The notes beneath the pieces are model-generated. The model saw only the letters and a program-made list of their open reading frames with translations. It was not told the DNA's origin and made no database searches. Of a DNA stretch of 64,000 nt, positions 34,585-41,717 are shown one piece after another (position 1 is the stretch's first letter; each line of letters opens with the position of its first letter). The stretch is from positions 110,601 to 174,600 of the forward strand of contig JAFYOP010000007.1 in NCBI GenBank assembly GCA_017547885.1. The letters are read 5' to 3'. The position numbers and the translations under genes are program-made. This stretch comes from Clostridia bacterium. Its GTDB lineage: Bacteria; Bacillota; Clostridia; Christensenellales; CAG-138.

Positions 34585-34755
34585 ATTGCCTTGGGGCTGC
34601 CTTGGGGCGAAATAGCGGCAGGCTTTTGCCCCGGGGTACTTTCGCACAGAATATGAGAAGGTGCAGTGTTCGCAGTAAAGGGGAATAAAACGCCGCCCCT
34701 CAAGGCAGTAGTGCTGGCGGAAATGGCGGCAGTTGATGCAGTGCTGTTGGGGCAT
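34564..34755 (-). CDS. Small cysteine-rich protein of unknown function
   Basis: 63 residues; the ATG is preceded on the minus strand by GAGGTGACCCT. Sequence order: CINCRHFRQHYCLEGRRF, then YCEHCTFSYSVRK and ACRYFAPR, i.e. CxxC, CxxC and a late Cys followed by an aromatic pair. The CxNCxHFxQHY start matches a family of small hypothetical proteins I recognise from clostridial genomes and suggests a metal-binding knuckle. Function unknown. The stop codon and the last six codons lie inside the terminator stem shared with mgtE. Confidence 0.7.
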   Translation of the reverse strand: MPQQHCINCRHFRQHYCLEGRRFIPLYCEHCTFSYSVRKYPGAKACRYFAPRQPQGNKKGASQ

Positions 34756-34875
34756 AGGGTCACCTCAAAAAATATGTATTAACAAAGTGTGGATACATAT
34801 TAGCATAGAGAATGCTGTGAAGTGGGCTTTTACTCAATGACTGAGTGGGTTTTATTGCAGAATTGATTATCTATA

Positions 34876-35016
34876 CCCTCCCGCCTCGTCATCGCGGACT
34901 GCGCTTACTGGCGGCCATATCCACAAGGGATATGCCCTCTCGCTCGCTCCATCGCTCCTCTCCGGGCAAAATCGTCGCATGCGCTTTGGATTTTTCGCGG
35001 TTTTACGATAGGTCGA
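34876..35016 (+). repeat. Family B element
   Basis: Defines family B with 22764-22890: CTCGTCATCGCGGACTGCGC, CGGCCATATCCACAAGGGAT, ATGCCCTCTCGCTCGCTCC, ATCGCTCC, then CGCGCTTTGGATTTTTCGCGG-like end. The two copies are about 80 percent alike by eye. It begins with the family A terminal bases ATTATCTATACCC. Confidence 0.6.
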
Positions 35017-35042
35017 TAGGTTAGGGAAGTAGTTGGCATATT

Positions 35043-35224
35043 ATTTATCTAAACCCACCCGCCACCCTTTTAATGTATCTTCGCCTTGCGGCGAAGACGA
35101 TAGACGGCGATCATTACTTATCCTAAAAATCACAGTATGGTTATTATCCCACGCTCTGTTAGTGCGCCTGCTTCTCCCGCAGGGAGAAGCTTCTTTGAAG
35201 GGTGGCGGGTGGGTTTAGATAAAT
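35043..35224. repeat. Family A element, complete copy (type I core)
   Basis: Ends ATTTATCTAAACCCACCCGCC and GGGTGGCGGGTGGGTTTAG, ATAAAT. Core GATAGACGGCGATCATTAC and TTATTATCCCACGCTCTGTT. Confidence 0.78.
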
Positions 35225-35245
35225 AGTTCGTCAAACAACAAAACC

Positions 35246-35269
35246 GGCCCGCAGAAACCTCTGCGGGCC
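35246..35269 (-). terminator. Terminator downstream of the sigma-like regulator gene
   Basis: GGCCCGCAGA / TCTGCGGGCC perfect stem; T-rich tail GGTTTTG on the minus strand, 17 bp beyond the gene end. Confidence 0.7.
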
Positions 35270-35285
35270 TTTTGCCGGGGCAATC

Positions 35286-35807
35286 CTATATGCAGTCCAC
35301 CCCGTACAGCCTCAGGGCAAGCCGCTTTACAAGGCGGTTGCGGTTGCGGCGGACGGTGGCGGGGTCGCAGCGCAGCCGTGTGGCGGCGTCCGCGTCCTTT
35401 ACCCCGCTGAAGTACTTCAGCTCAATGGTAAGGTAGTAGGGATCCTCCGCCACGGAATGCAGGGCATTCTGCAGCTTGCGGACTTCCCGTTCGTCTGCCG
35501 CAAGGCGGGCGCGAAGCTCCGCCATCTGGGCAGAGTGTACCTCCTCGGGGGTGAGCCTCATGCCGGGGCGGATGAGCCGCACCAGAGATGAGGAATGATG
35601 CCTCAGCGCTTCTACTCCCATGTTCTCAAGCTCTGTGAGCTCCTCCCGGTTATCCTCAATGCGCTCCCTGAGAATGGGGAGAGCGTACAGCCGCTTTTCC
35701 GTGGCGGCGTAGGCAGCCTGCGCCGCGTTGCGGGTGACGGGGGCATCGCCATAGTAGTGGCTGAGAGTATATTCCGAGAGCATGTGGTTTTCTATTTCCT
35801 TGGTCAT
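35286..35807 (-). CDS. Phage-type sigma-like / ArpU-like regulator
   Basis: 173 residues, ATG 35807 after AGGAGGAAAACACCCCC. The central part is a helical coiled region (ELRARLAADEREVRKLQNALH); the C-terminal 55 residues form a helix-turn-helix like sigma region 4 (LTIELKYFSGVKDADAATRL, RCDPATVRRNRNRLVKRLAL). Proteins of this type lie next to terminase genes in Firmicutes phages and control late transcription. Here it is transcribed divergently from terL, sharing the 290-bp control region. It may therefore regulate the packaging genes. Family assignment is by fold and context, not exact match. Confidence 0.65.
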   Translation of the reverse strand: MTKEIENHMLSEYTLSHYYGDAPVTRNAAQAAYAATEKRLYALPILRERIEDNREELTELENMGVEALRHHSSSLVRLIRPGMRLTPEEVHSAQMAELRARLAADEREVRKLQNALHSVAEDPYYLTIELKYFSGVKDADAATRLRCDPATVRRNRNRLVKRLALRLYGVDCI

Positions 35808-35846
35808 GGGGGTGTTTTCCTCCTTCGTTCATTTGATTTTTGTGCA

Positions 35847-35858
35847 GAACAAATGTTC
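35847..35858. promoter_or_regulatory. LexA-like box (SOS operator candidate)
   Basis: GAAC-AAAT-GTTC followed by G: matches the core of the Gram-positive LexA site (CGAAC-N4-GTTCG) apart from one flanking base. It is 40 bp before the sigma-like gene. Confidence 0.5.
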
Positions 35859-35919
35859 GATGGCGTATATAAATGATACATTTTTTTCAGGATGGGGTCA
35901 ACATCTAAATACGTCGACT

Positions 35920-35935
35920 GTACCGAAAACGGTAC
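35920..35935. promoter_or_regulatory. Inverted repeat in the sigma-like/terL control region
   Basis: GTACC-GAAAAC-GGTAC, a perfect 5-bp dyad (6 with a flanking T/A), 55 bp before the terL promoter. Possible repressor site. Confidence 0.4.
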
Positions 35936-35988
35936 TTGTGCTTTTGCCGCTGCACAAAGGCCGCAGAAAACATGCAGGAAAGATGTCG

Positions 35989-36017
35989 TTGAACAGCCGA
36001 AACTTTCGGGTTATACT
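35989..36017 (+). promoter_or_regulatory. terL promoter with operator-like dyad in the spacer
   Basis: -35 TTGAAC (35989-35994), 17-bp spacer, -10 TATACT (36012-36017). The spacer contains the perfect palindrome CCGAAA-C-TTTCGG (35997-36009). Confidence 0.65.
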
Positions 36018-36021
36018 TTTC

Positions 36022-36090
36022 ATGGTGAGAAACCGGCGGAAGAAGCCAAGGGGGCTTCTTTTTTTATTTTTTGCAAAGGAGGTATGCTGA
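36022..36090 (+). CDS. Possible leader peptide upstream of terL (22 residues)
   Basis: ATG 36022 lies 5 bp after the -10 box, at or near the start of transcription, and the frame (MVRNRRKKPRGLLFLFF..) runs through the attenuator hairpin to TGA 36088-36090, just before terL. A very basic start followed by a hydrophobic run. If translated, the ribosome would disrupt the hairpin. No ribosome site, so it would have to be leaderless. Confidence 0.35.
   Translation: MVRNRRKKPRGLLFLFFAKEVC
36040..36068 (+). terminator. Attenuator-like intrinsic terminator immediately upstream of terL
   Basis: AAGAAGCC / GGCTTCTT 8-bp stem, then TTTTTATTTTTT, placed 16 bp after the expected transcription start and 7 bp before the terL ribosome site. 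terL expression needs readthrough. Confidence 0.75.
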
Positions 36091-36094
36091 TAAT

Positions 36095-37438
36095 TTGATA
36101 CTGCGATTAAAGGGTCTGCCCAATCCCAGGCAGGCCGAATTTTTTTGCTCCGGGGCGCGGCATACGGCCTATGGCGGGGCGCGGGGAGGCGGCAAGAGCT
36201 GGGCCATGCGGCGAAAGCTGGTGCTGCTGTGCCTTGCCCATCCGGGGCTAAACGTGCTGCTTTTGCGGCGCACTCTTCCGGAGCTCAGGGAAAACCACGT
36301 GATACCGCTGCTGAAGGAGCTGAAGGACGCGGCAAGCTACAATGCCGCGGAGCGAGTCTTTCGCTTCCCGAATGGCAGCCGCATACGCCTTGGATACTGC
36401 GACAATGCCAACGACGTGTATCAGTATCAGGGGCAGGAATACGAGGTGATAGGGCTGGAGGAGGCCACCCACTTTACAGAGGAGCAGATGCAGTTTCTCA
36501 CCACCTGCAACCGCACCACCCGCAGGGATTTTTCACCCCGTATGTACTACACCTGCAACCCCGGCGGAGTGGGCCACGGCTGGGTAAAGCGGCTGTTTAT
36601 CGACAGGGCTTACAGGGCGGGGGAACGGCCGGAGGATTACGTATTTATCCCGGCCAAGGTGTATGATAACCCCGCTCTGATAACCGCTGACCCCGAGTAC
36701 CTTCGTCAGCTGGAGAACCTGCCTGAGGAGCTGCGCCGGGCCTATCTTGACGGAGACTGGGACGTGCTGGCGGGGCAGTTTTTCCGGGAGTTTTCCCGGG
36801 AGCGCCATGTTGTGCAGCCCTTTGACATCCCAAAGTGGTGGCGGCGTTTCCGCTCTGTCGACTGGGGATACAATGACCCCTGTGCGGTGCTGTGGCATGC
36901 GGCGGACGGGGAAGGCAGGGTGTATACCTATCGGGAGCTGTATCTTCGCTACACCCGGGCGGACCAGGTGGCGGAAAAGATACGTGAGCTTTCCGAGGGG
37001 GAGGACATCGCCTACACTGTGGCTTCTCCTGATATGTGGCAGAAGAGGGGGGCGGTGCTGAAAAGCTGCGGCGGCTTTGAGGGGGAAAGCATTGCGGAGC
37101 TTTTCGCCCTGTCCGGCGTGCCGCTGACCCCCGCGGACAATTCCCGCATTGCGGGCTGGCAGCGGGTAAGGAGCTACCTTGCGGACGCAGCTGACGGCAT
37201 GCCCCGCCTTCAGATATTCAGCTGCTGCGAAAACCTTATCCGCACACTGCCTGCCCTTGTGTTTGACAGCCGAAACCGTGAGGACGCGGCGGATGGAGAG
37301 GACCATGCCCCGGAATCCCTGCGCTATGGGCTTATGTCACGGCCTGCCCCCGGCACCGAGGCAAAGCCAAAGGCGGAAAGGCCCTATGATCCCTTCAGCG
37401 CGGAGGAGGAGAAGGGAGGGGATTTTCTGGCCAAGTGA
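36095..37438 (+). CDS. Phage terminase large subunit
   Basis: 447 residues counted from TTG 36095 (AAAGGAGG at 36075-36082; a 4-codon ORF from ATG 36084 ends in TGA overlapping this TTG, which suggests coupled initiation). The ATPase part has Walker A GGARGGGKS, the LRRTLPELREN segment and Walker B EVIGLEEATHF; CNPGGVGHGWVK is the coupling motif. The nuclease part has VDWGYNDPCAVLW and the terminal EDHAPESLRYGL motif. All catalytic regions are intact, so it is not an obvious pseudogene. Terminases cut and pump DNA into proheads; here no small-subunit gene directly precedes it. Confidence 0.9.
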   Translation: MILRLKGLPNPRQAEFFCSGARHTAYGGARGGGKSWAMRRKLVLLCLAHPGLNVLLLRRTLPELRENHVIPLLKELKDAASYNAAERVFRFPNGSRIRLGYCDNANDVYQYQGQEYEVIGLEEATHFTEEQMQFLTTCNRTTRRDFSPRMYYTCNPGGVGHGWVKRLFIDRAYRAGERPEDYVFIPAKVYDNPALITADPEYLRQLENLPEELRRAYLDGDWDVLAGQFFREFSRERHVVQPFDIPKWWRRFRSVDWGYNDPCAVLWHAADGEGRVYTYRELYLRYTRADQVAEKIRELSEGEDIAYTVASPDMWQKRGAVLKSCGGFEGESIAELFALSGVPLTPADNSRIAGWQRVRSYLADAADGMPRLQIFSCCENLIRTLPALVFDSRNREDAADGEDHAPESLRYGLMSRPAPGTEAKPKAERPYDPFSAEEEKGGDFLAK

Positions 37439-37444
37439 GGGAAA

Positions 37445-37630
37445 AATTACTACCCCGCCCAACCACCCTTTTTAGGTATCTTCGCCTAAAGGCGAAGACG
37501 GATTGGGCACAGAGAAATATCGCCCCGCCGAATACAGCCCCAATGCCGAAAAACTATGTTGTCGGCAGCACTTTCCTCTTCTCCCGCAAGGGAGAAGCTT
37601 CTTTAAAGGGTGGAGGGTGGGTATAGATGA
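37445..37630. repeat. Family A element between terL and the portal gene
   Basis: Complete copy, left end of A' type (AATTACTACCCCGCCCAACC), right end of standard type (GGGTGGAGGGTGGGTATAG). It starts 7 bp after the terL stop and so separates two genes that are adjacent in phages. Confidence 0.75.
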
Positions 37631-37650
37631 TCCCCATTTTAACCCCACAC

Positions 37651-37679
37651 AAAAAGCCCCATTTTTCATGGGGCTTTTT
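37651..37679. terminator. Terminator between terL and the portal gene
   Basis: AAAAAGCCCCAT / ATGGGGCTTTTT. It can end terL transcription; on the minus strand it closes the family P module of copy 7 (box GTATACTTTAATGCGCTGACC). Confidence 0.82.
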
Positions 37680-37710
37680 GGTCAGCGCATTAAAGTATAC
37701 ACAGTTGATT

Positions 37711-37765
37711 TTACTGCCCCGCCCATCCGCCCTATAAGGATACTTTTCCCTTACGGGAAAAGGGA
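37711..37765 (+). repeat. Family A left-end fragment, A' terminus
   Basis: TTTTACTGCCCCGCCCATCC and hairpin CTTTTCCCTTACGGGAAAAG. It appears inserted inside the family P module between its box and hairpin. Confidence 0.6.
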
Positions 37766-37790
37766 TTCGGGAAGAGTTGTTTAACTTTCG

Positions 37791-37855
37791 CTTTTCTTTT
37801 TCTTTTGCTTCTTTTCTTGTTTCTTTTCCCGTCGGAAAAGAAAAAGAAAAGAAGA
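37791..37855 (-). repeat. Family P hairpin, copy 7
   Basis: Simple-palindrome end 32 bp before the portal start; the whole hairpin should be in the portal mRNA leader. Confidence 0.78.
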
Positions 37856-37887
37856 TATAAAAAAGCTATCCCAACAGGAGGACAAAA

Positions 37888-39540
37888 ATGGATACCAACT
37901 TGCAGAGCATTTACACACTTTTTGACGAGTACCGCAACGCCTACGGCCCTGAGTGGCAGAGGCTGGAGCGGTGCGAAAGGATATACCGTGGAGATCACTG
38001 GCACGACGTGCCCGAGACGGATGCGGGGGAGCCTCGCCCTGTTACCCCGGTGATACAGTCCACCATTGAAAACGTGCGGGCCGACCTGATGGATCAGTAC
38101 CCTCAGGCGGTGATAACCGCGGATTCCCCCGAATACGCCGAGGCGGCGGAGCTGCTGAGCGCGGTCATCGGGGAAAATCATACCCGCATGGGCTACGCAA
38201 AGGAATACGCAAAGCTTACCCACGACCTGCTGGTGGGTGGCTACATGGTGCAGGAGGTGGGCTTTGATCCCAACCTTAACGGGGGCATGGGCGGGGCCTT
38301 CCTCAGGCAGGTGGATCCCCGCAGCATAATGTTTGACCCCCTGTGTGCGGATATCGGCGACAGCAGGGCGGTGTTCAAGTTTGCCGCCCACCCCAGAGAG
38401 TGGTTCGCCCAGAGATACCCCCATAAGGAGCGGGACATGGATTCCGACAGCCTGCTTTTGAAGCCTGTGCGTGACAGCCTGCTTTCCGTATCCGACGGTG
38501 ACAGCATAATGCTAATCGAGTGCTGGCAGAGGGAGTATGACCCTGAAACCGGCAGCTTTGCCGTGCATATGAAAAAGATGGCAGGCGGCGTACTGCTGGA
38601 GGACAGCCGAACCGCCAAGCCTGAGGGATGCTACCGCCACGGTCAGTATCCCTTTGTTATTACTTCACTTTATCCCAGGCGTGGCAGCTGCCTTGGCTTT
38701 GGCCTGGTGGATATGTTTGAAAACCAGCAGCTGTATTCAGACAAGCTGGATCAGATAGTGCTGAAGAACGCCCTTATGGCCAGCCATAACAAGCTGCTGG
38801 TAACCGGGGCATCCGGCTTTGACGTGGATGACCTCCGGGATTGGTCAAAGGAAGTGCACAGGGGCGAAAACCTTAACGGCGTAACATGGTTTGCCACCGC
38901 ACCCCTGCCCGGCTACATACTGGATTACATCCGTGCCATGCGAAACGGCATCAAGGAGGAATCCGGCGCAAACGACTTCTCCCGCGGCATGGCCTCAGGG
39001 GGCGTGACCGCGGCTTCCGCCATTGCCGCACTGCAGGAGATGAGCAGCAAGCGCAGCCGCATGGCGGCCCGCTCCATACACGATGCCTTTGAGCAGGCGG
39101 TACGTCAGGAAATTGAAATAGAGCGTGAGTTCTGCATATTCCCCCGCAGCGTAAAGACAAAGGGCGGCAGGGGAATGTTCACCGGCAAGGACCTTGTGAA
39201 GATAAGCGAGCTGGGCAATGAGCTGCCCCTTGAGTTTGTGGTGTCGGTAAAGGTACAGCGGGAAAACCGCTTCTCCGTGGCGGCACACAATGAGCTTATG
39301 CTCACCATGCTGAAGGCGGGCATGATAACCCCCGACGTGGCCCTTGAGATGATGAACTTTGACGGCAAGGAGCAGGTGCAGAGCCTTATGGCGAAAAAGC
39401 TGGAAGAGGCCAGAGAGCAGCAGGAGGCAGAGGAAAAGAAAAAGCAGGCGGAAAAGGCCGGGCAGGAGGAGCAGAAAGAAAGCTCCGCAACTCCCATTGC
39501 CGACGAGATGGCGGCTAAAAAGGAGAAGGCAGGCGCATAA
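37888..39540 (+). CDS. Phage portal protein
   Basis: 550 residues, ATG after AACAGGAGGAC. Phage portals are dodecameric channels at the capsid vertex through which TerL pumps DNA. The sequence has the expected order for P22-like/DUF4055-like portals: helical N-terminus (EWQRLERCERIYRGDHW), wing region (HRQV-like GGAFLRQVDPRSIMFDPLC), the central stem/clip (QLYSDKLDQIVLKNALMAS), the ASGGVTAASAIAALQEMSSK helix typical of portal crowns, and a Glu/Lys/Gln-rich C-terminal coiled coil (KKLEEAREQQEAEEKKKQAE). It is full length. No capsid, scaffold or tail gene follows within the next 24 kb. Confidence 0.85.
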   Translation: MDTNLQSIYTLFDEYRNAYGPEWQRLERCERIYRGDHWHDVPETDAGEPRPVTPVIQSTIENVRADLMDQYPQAVITADSPEYAEAAELLSAVIGENHTRMGYAKEYAKLTHDLLVGGYMVQEVGFDPNLNGGMGGAFLRQVDPRSIMFDPLCADIGDSRAVFKFAAHPREWFAQRYPHKERDMDSDSLLLKPVRDSLLSVSDGDSIMLIECWQREYDPETGSFAVHMKKMAGGVLLEDSRTAKPEGCYRHGQYPFVITSLYPRRGSCLGFGLVDMFENQQLYSDKLDQIVLKNALMASHNKLLVTGASGFDVDDLRDWSKEVHRGENLNGVTWFATAPLPGYILDYIRAMRNGIKEESGANDFSRGMASGGVTAASAIAALQEMSSKRSRMAARSIHDAFEQAVRQEIEIEREFCIFPRSVKTKGGRGMFTGKDLVKISELGNELPLEFVVSVKVQRENRFSVAAHNELMLTMLKAGMITPDVALEMMNFDGKEQVQSLMAKKLEEAREQQEAEEKKKQAEKAGQEEQKESSATPIADEMAAKKEKAGA

Positions 39541-39566
39541 TAAAAGCAAAAAGGAGATGCGCCAAA

Positions 39567-39713
39567 ATGGATGAACGCAAGAACTTTGTGGAGCTTACAC
39601 GGGATATAATGGGACAGAGGAAAAGGTTCCCTTCGGATGTAGAGGGCAGCTATACCGGCACATACAATGATCCCGAGGATCCCTATCCCGTGCAGGACGC
39701 GGATGACCTGTAA
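39567..39713 (+). CDS. Small acidic protein after the portal gene (48 residues)
   Basis: ATG 39567 after AAAAAGGAGATGCGCC, 26 bp beyond the portal stop. Product: MDERKNFVELTRDIMGQR, a short amphipathic start, then an acidic Pro-rich tail ending DPYPVQDADDL. Stop TAA at 39711. Close spacing and ribosome site suggest co-expression with the portal. I do not recognise the family; it may be a portal-associated accessory protein. Family C copy 2 begins directly after the stop. Confidence 0.6.
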   Translation: MDERKNFVELTRDIMGQRKRFPSDVEGSYTGTYNDPEDPYPVQDADDL

Positions 39714-39715
39714 AG

Positions 39716-39962
39716 GATTCGCTCAAAATCTATCGGATTTTGAGCGAGAGGCGCCCCAAGGCATTTGGCCTTGGGGCGATCTTATCCCTTACGGGGGTTT
39801 TTACATGATTTGCCTATAAATCCTGCGGGATTTACCGGGCGGCAAATCATGCGGAGAATCAAATCCTTGCGGATTTGTTCCGCATTTGACGTACATGCCG
39901 CCAAATGCGGAGTGAAAGCCTTGGGGTGTACTGCCAAATGCGGATTGAAAGCCCCGGGAAAA
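39716..39962 (+). repeat. Family C stacked-hairpin repeat, copy 2
   Basis: Hairpins in order: TCGCTCAAAATC-TATC-GGATTTTGAGCGA; GCCCCAAGGC-ATTT-GGCCTTGGGGC; nested CATGATTTGCC[TATAAATCC-TGC-GGGATTTA]CCGGGCGGCAAATCATG; and AATCCTTGCGGATT within a further stem. All arms are near perfect. Confidence 0.72.
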
Positions 39963-39995
39963 GCAGAGCAATGCAGGGACGCAATACAAAACCAC

Positions 39996-40020
39996 AAAAG
40001 CCGCTTGACGAGCGGCTTTT
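39996..40020 (+). terminator. Terminator after the portal operon and family C copy 2
   Basis: AAAAGCCGCT-TGACG-AGCGGCTTTT. A second hairpin CGCTTCCTTTCTT / AAGAAAGGAAGCG follows at 40049-40078 and may end the convergent lipoprotein gene. Confidence 0.78.
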
Positions 40021-40113
40021 GCATGCAATTATTCTTTTATACTTAATCTTTCGCTTCCTTTCTTTAAGAAAGGAAGCGGGGGTGTGGGGGCGGCGCCCCC
40101 GCACATAAAGACA

Positions 40114-41331
40114 TTACATTATCTCAAATTCCTGTATTATCCATCCGTCCCCTGTTTCCTTTACCTGTGCGGACACTGTGGCGGCGGGGGCGGCGGAGCT
40201 GCTGCCGGGGGCGCCGCTCATAAGCTGGCCGGAAAGGATGAGGGTCTCGCCATCGGCATGGGCGTCTTCCCACTGTACGCCGTAGAAGGGAAGATCGCTT
40301 TCATAGGCGATAACTTCGCCTGCGGGCCGGGCCTCTATGCCGAACATGGCCTTGTACGCATCTGCGTATGCGGCGGCGTAGGCAGCGGCATCCGCAAAGG
40401 ACAGACCCTGAGCGTCAAAGTATTCGCCTATTATTGCGGCGGCAAGCTCGCCTTCAGGCGCGCCGGCAAAGCCTGTAAAATCAGGGCCGCAGGCGGCAGC
40501 GGCGGCGGACAGCATGGGCAGCAGGGCGGAGTAATCCTCCTCATCCATCACATCCCCAACAAAGCCGGGATACAGGGCCCGGTGGGGGAAGCTTATCTCC
40601 ACCATACCCTTTTCCTCAGGGGCAATGGCGCCTGCGGGGATAAAGAGGGTGTAGGCCTCATCCGAAACGGCAAAGCCATTATACAGGTCAAGGGCGGAGA
40701 GTATGGTATCGGCGGTAAGGTCGCCGTAGTAGCTGTCCGGCTCGTAGGCAATAACATTGACAACCTGCTGAACAGCCATATCCTCGGGGAAATATGCGCC
40801 GGATACAGCCGCAAGGCTGCACTCGCTGCCATCGGGGCCCATAACTATAACGTGGCGGTCAAACTGCGCCTCGGATTCGCCGGCAAAGGAATGCTCCTCT
40901 ATAAAGATGAAGTTGGTGTAAATTCCGGCGGGCAGCTCTGCCTTCTGTACATCAAAGGTAACACTGGTGTAGGGCAGGGAGTCCACAGGGTCCGCGTAGG
41001 GCATGCGCTCGGCGGTAACACGGGTATAAAGCTCATCAAGATACACCGAAACCGCGGCGTTGGAGGCCTCGCTTTCAAACTGGGGTACCTGATAGCTCAG
41101 GCGATATACCGCCTCTTCCTCAGGCACATCCTGGGGGAGCAGCAGCTCCTCGGAGAGGATGGCGTAGCCGTCGCCGGTCTGCACCGCTTGGGGCTGAGCT
41201 TCCTGCTGCTGTGCGGAGGGGGTCTCTGAGGGGGCGGTAACGTCTATGGGCTGCTGCGCCGCAGGCTGGGCACAGCCCGCCATAAGCAGGGCCAGCACAA
41301 GGGCCGCTATTTTAATAATGGAACGCTTCAT
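40114..41331 (-). CDS. Lipoprotein with DUF3298/RsiV-like region
   Basis: 405 residues, ATG 41331 after AAAGGAGGCAATTTTACC. Lipobox ALLMAGC (Cys about 20), a Gln/Pro/Ala-rich linker (residues 22-55), then a domain with RLSYQVPQFESEASNAAVSV and an RsiV-like segment GDLTADTILSALDLYNGF .. YTLFIPAGAIAPEEKGMVEI, as in the DUF4163/DUF3298 architecture of PdaC/RsiV-type extracellular proteins. The C-terminal 200 residues are Ala-rich and unfamiliar. It lies between the two ends of the phage-like island on the opposite strand. Function unknown; a second relative may be the lipoprotein at 20440. Confidence 0.68.
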   Translation of the reverse strand: MKRSIIKIAALVLALLMAGCAQPAAQQPIDVTAPSETPSAQQQEAQPQAVQTGDGYAILSEELLLPQDVPEEEAVYRLSYQVPQFESEASNAAVSVYLDELYTRVTAERMPYADPVDSLPYTSVTFDVQKAELPAGIYTNFIFIEEHSFAGESEAQFDRHVIVMGPDGSECSLAAVSGAYFPEDMAVQQVVNVIAYEPDSYYGDLTADTILSALDLYNGFAVSDEAYTLFIPAGAIAPEEKGMVEISFPHRALYPGFVGDVMDEEDYSALLPMLSAAAAACGPDFTGFAGAPEGELAAAIIGEYFDAQGLSFADAAAYAAAYADAYKAMFGIEARPAGEVIAYESDLPFYGVQWEDAHADGETLILSGQLMSGAPGSSSAAPAATVSAQVKETGDGWIIQEFEIM

Positions 41332-41443
41332 GGTAAAATTGCCTCCTTTGAGGGGTTCATACTATATAAAGAATATCACAAAACACAGACGCTGCTCAAC
41401 TTGTGGCGGCAAAATTAACATAATCATAAAAAAGGAGACACAT

Positions 41444-41623
41444 ATGGAAGAAAGCAACAGAGATAAGGCCATACGGTGCTTAAGATGGATATGCGACAGC
41501 GAAGAAGCCAAATCCTCCGACAGGGTGGCGGCGGCAAAGCTGCTGCTGGAGCTGGACAGGCCTGAGGAGGCAAATACCATTACCGTCATCATGGAGGGGG
41601 TGGCAAAGGAGTATTGCGGGTAA
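41444..41623 (+). CDS. Small protein resembling the helical core of terminase small subunits
   Basis: 59 residues, ATG 41444 after AAAAAAGGAGACAC. The helical segment AIRCLRWICDSEEAKSSDRV, AAAKLLLELDRPEE has the pattern seen in phage terminase small-subunit-like proteins (paired helices with SDRxxAAxxLL), followed by a short strand TITVIMEGVAKEYCG. It is too short to be a complete TerS with DNA-binding domain. Its closeness to terL and portal supports a packaging origin; it could be a truncated or minimal TerS. An unrelated small protein remains possible. Confidence 0.5.
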   Translation: MEESNRDKAIRCLRWICDSEEAKSSDRVAAAKLLLELDRPEEANTITVIMEGVAKEYCG

Positions 41624-41645
41624 GGGTGTATGGGACGAGCATCTG

Positions 41646-41716
41646 ATACCATCCGCCTCGTTGTGGCTGCACCTTGGGTTTTCTTGGTTTTGCGACAGGC
41701 CGATAGGTTGCGGGAT
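41646..41716 (+). repeat. Family B fragment
   Basis: CATCCGCCTCGTTGTGGCTG, CACCTTGGGTTTTCTTGG, TTTTGCGACAGGCCGATAGG. Abuts the family A left end at 41718. Confidence 0.5.
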
Positions 41717-41717
41717 C

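Noticed and set aside
35286..41623. Complete prophage
   Set aside because: No integrase, capsid, scaffold, tail, lysis or replication genes and no evident attachment repeats were found in the flanks.
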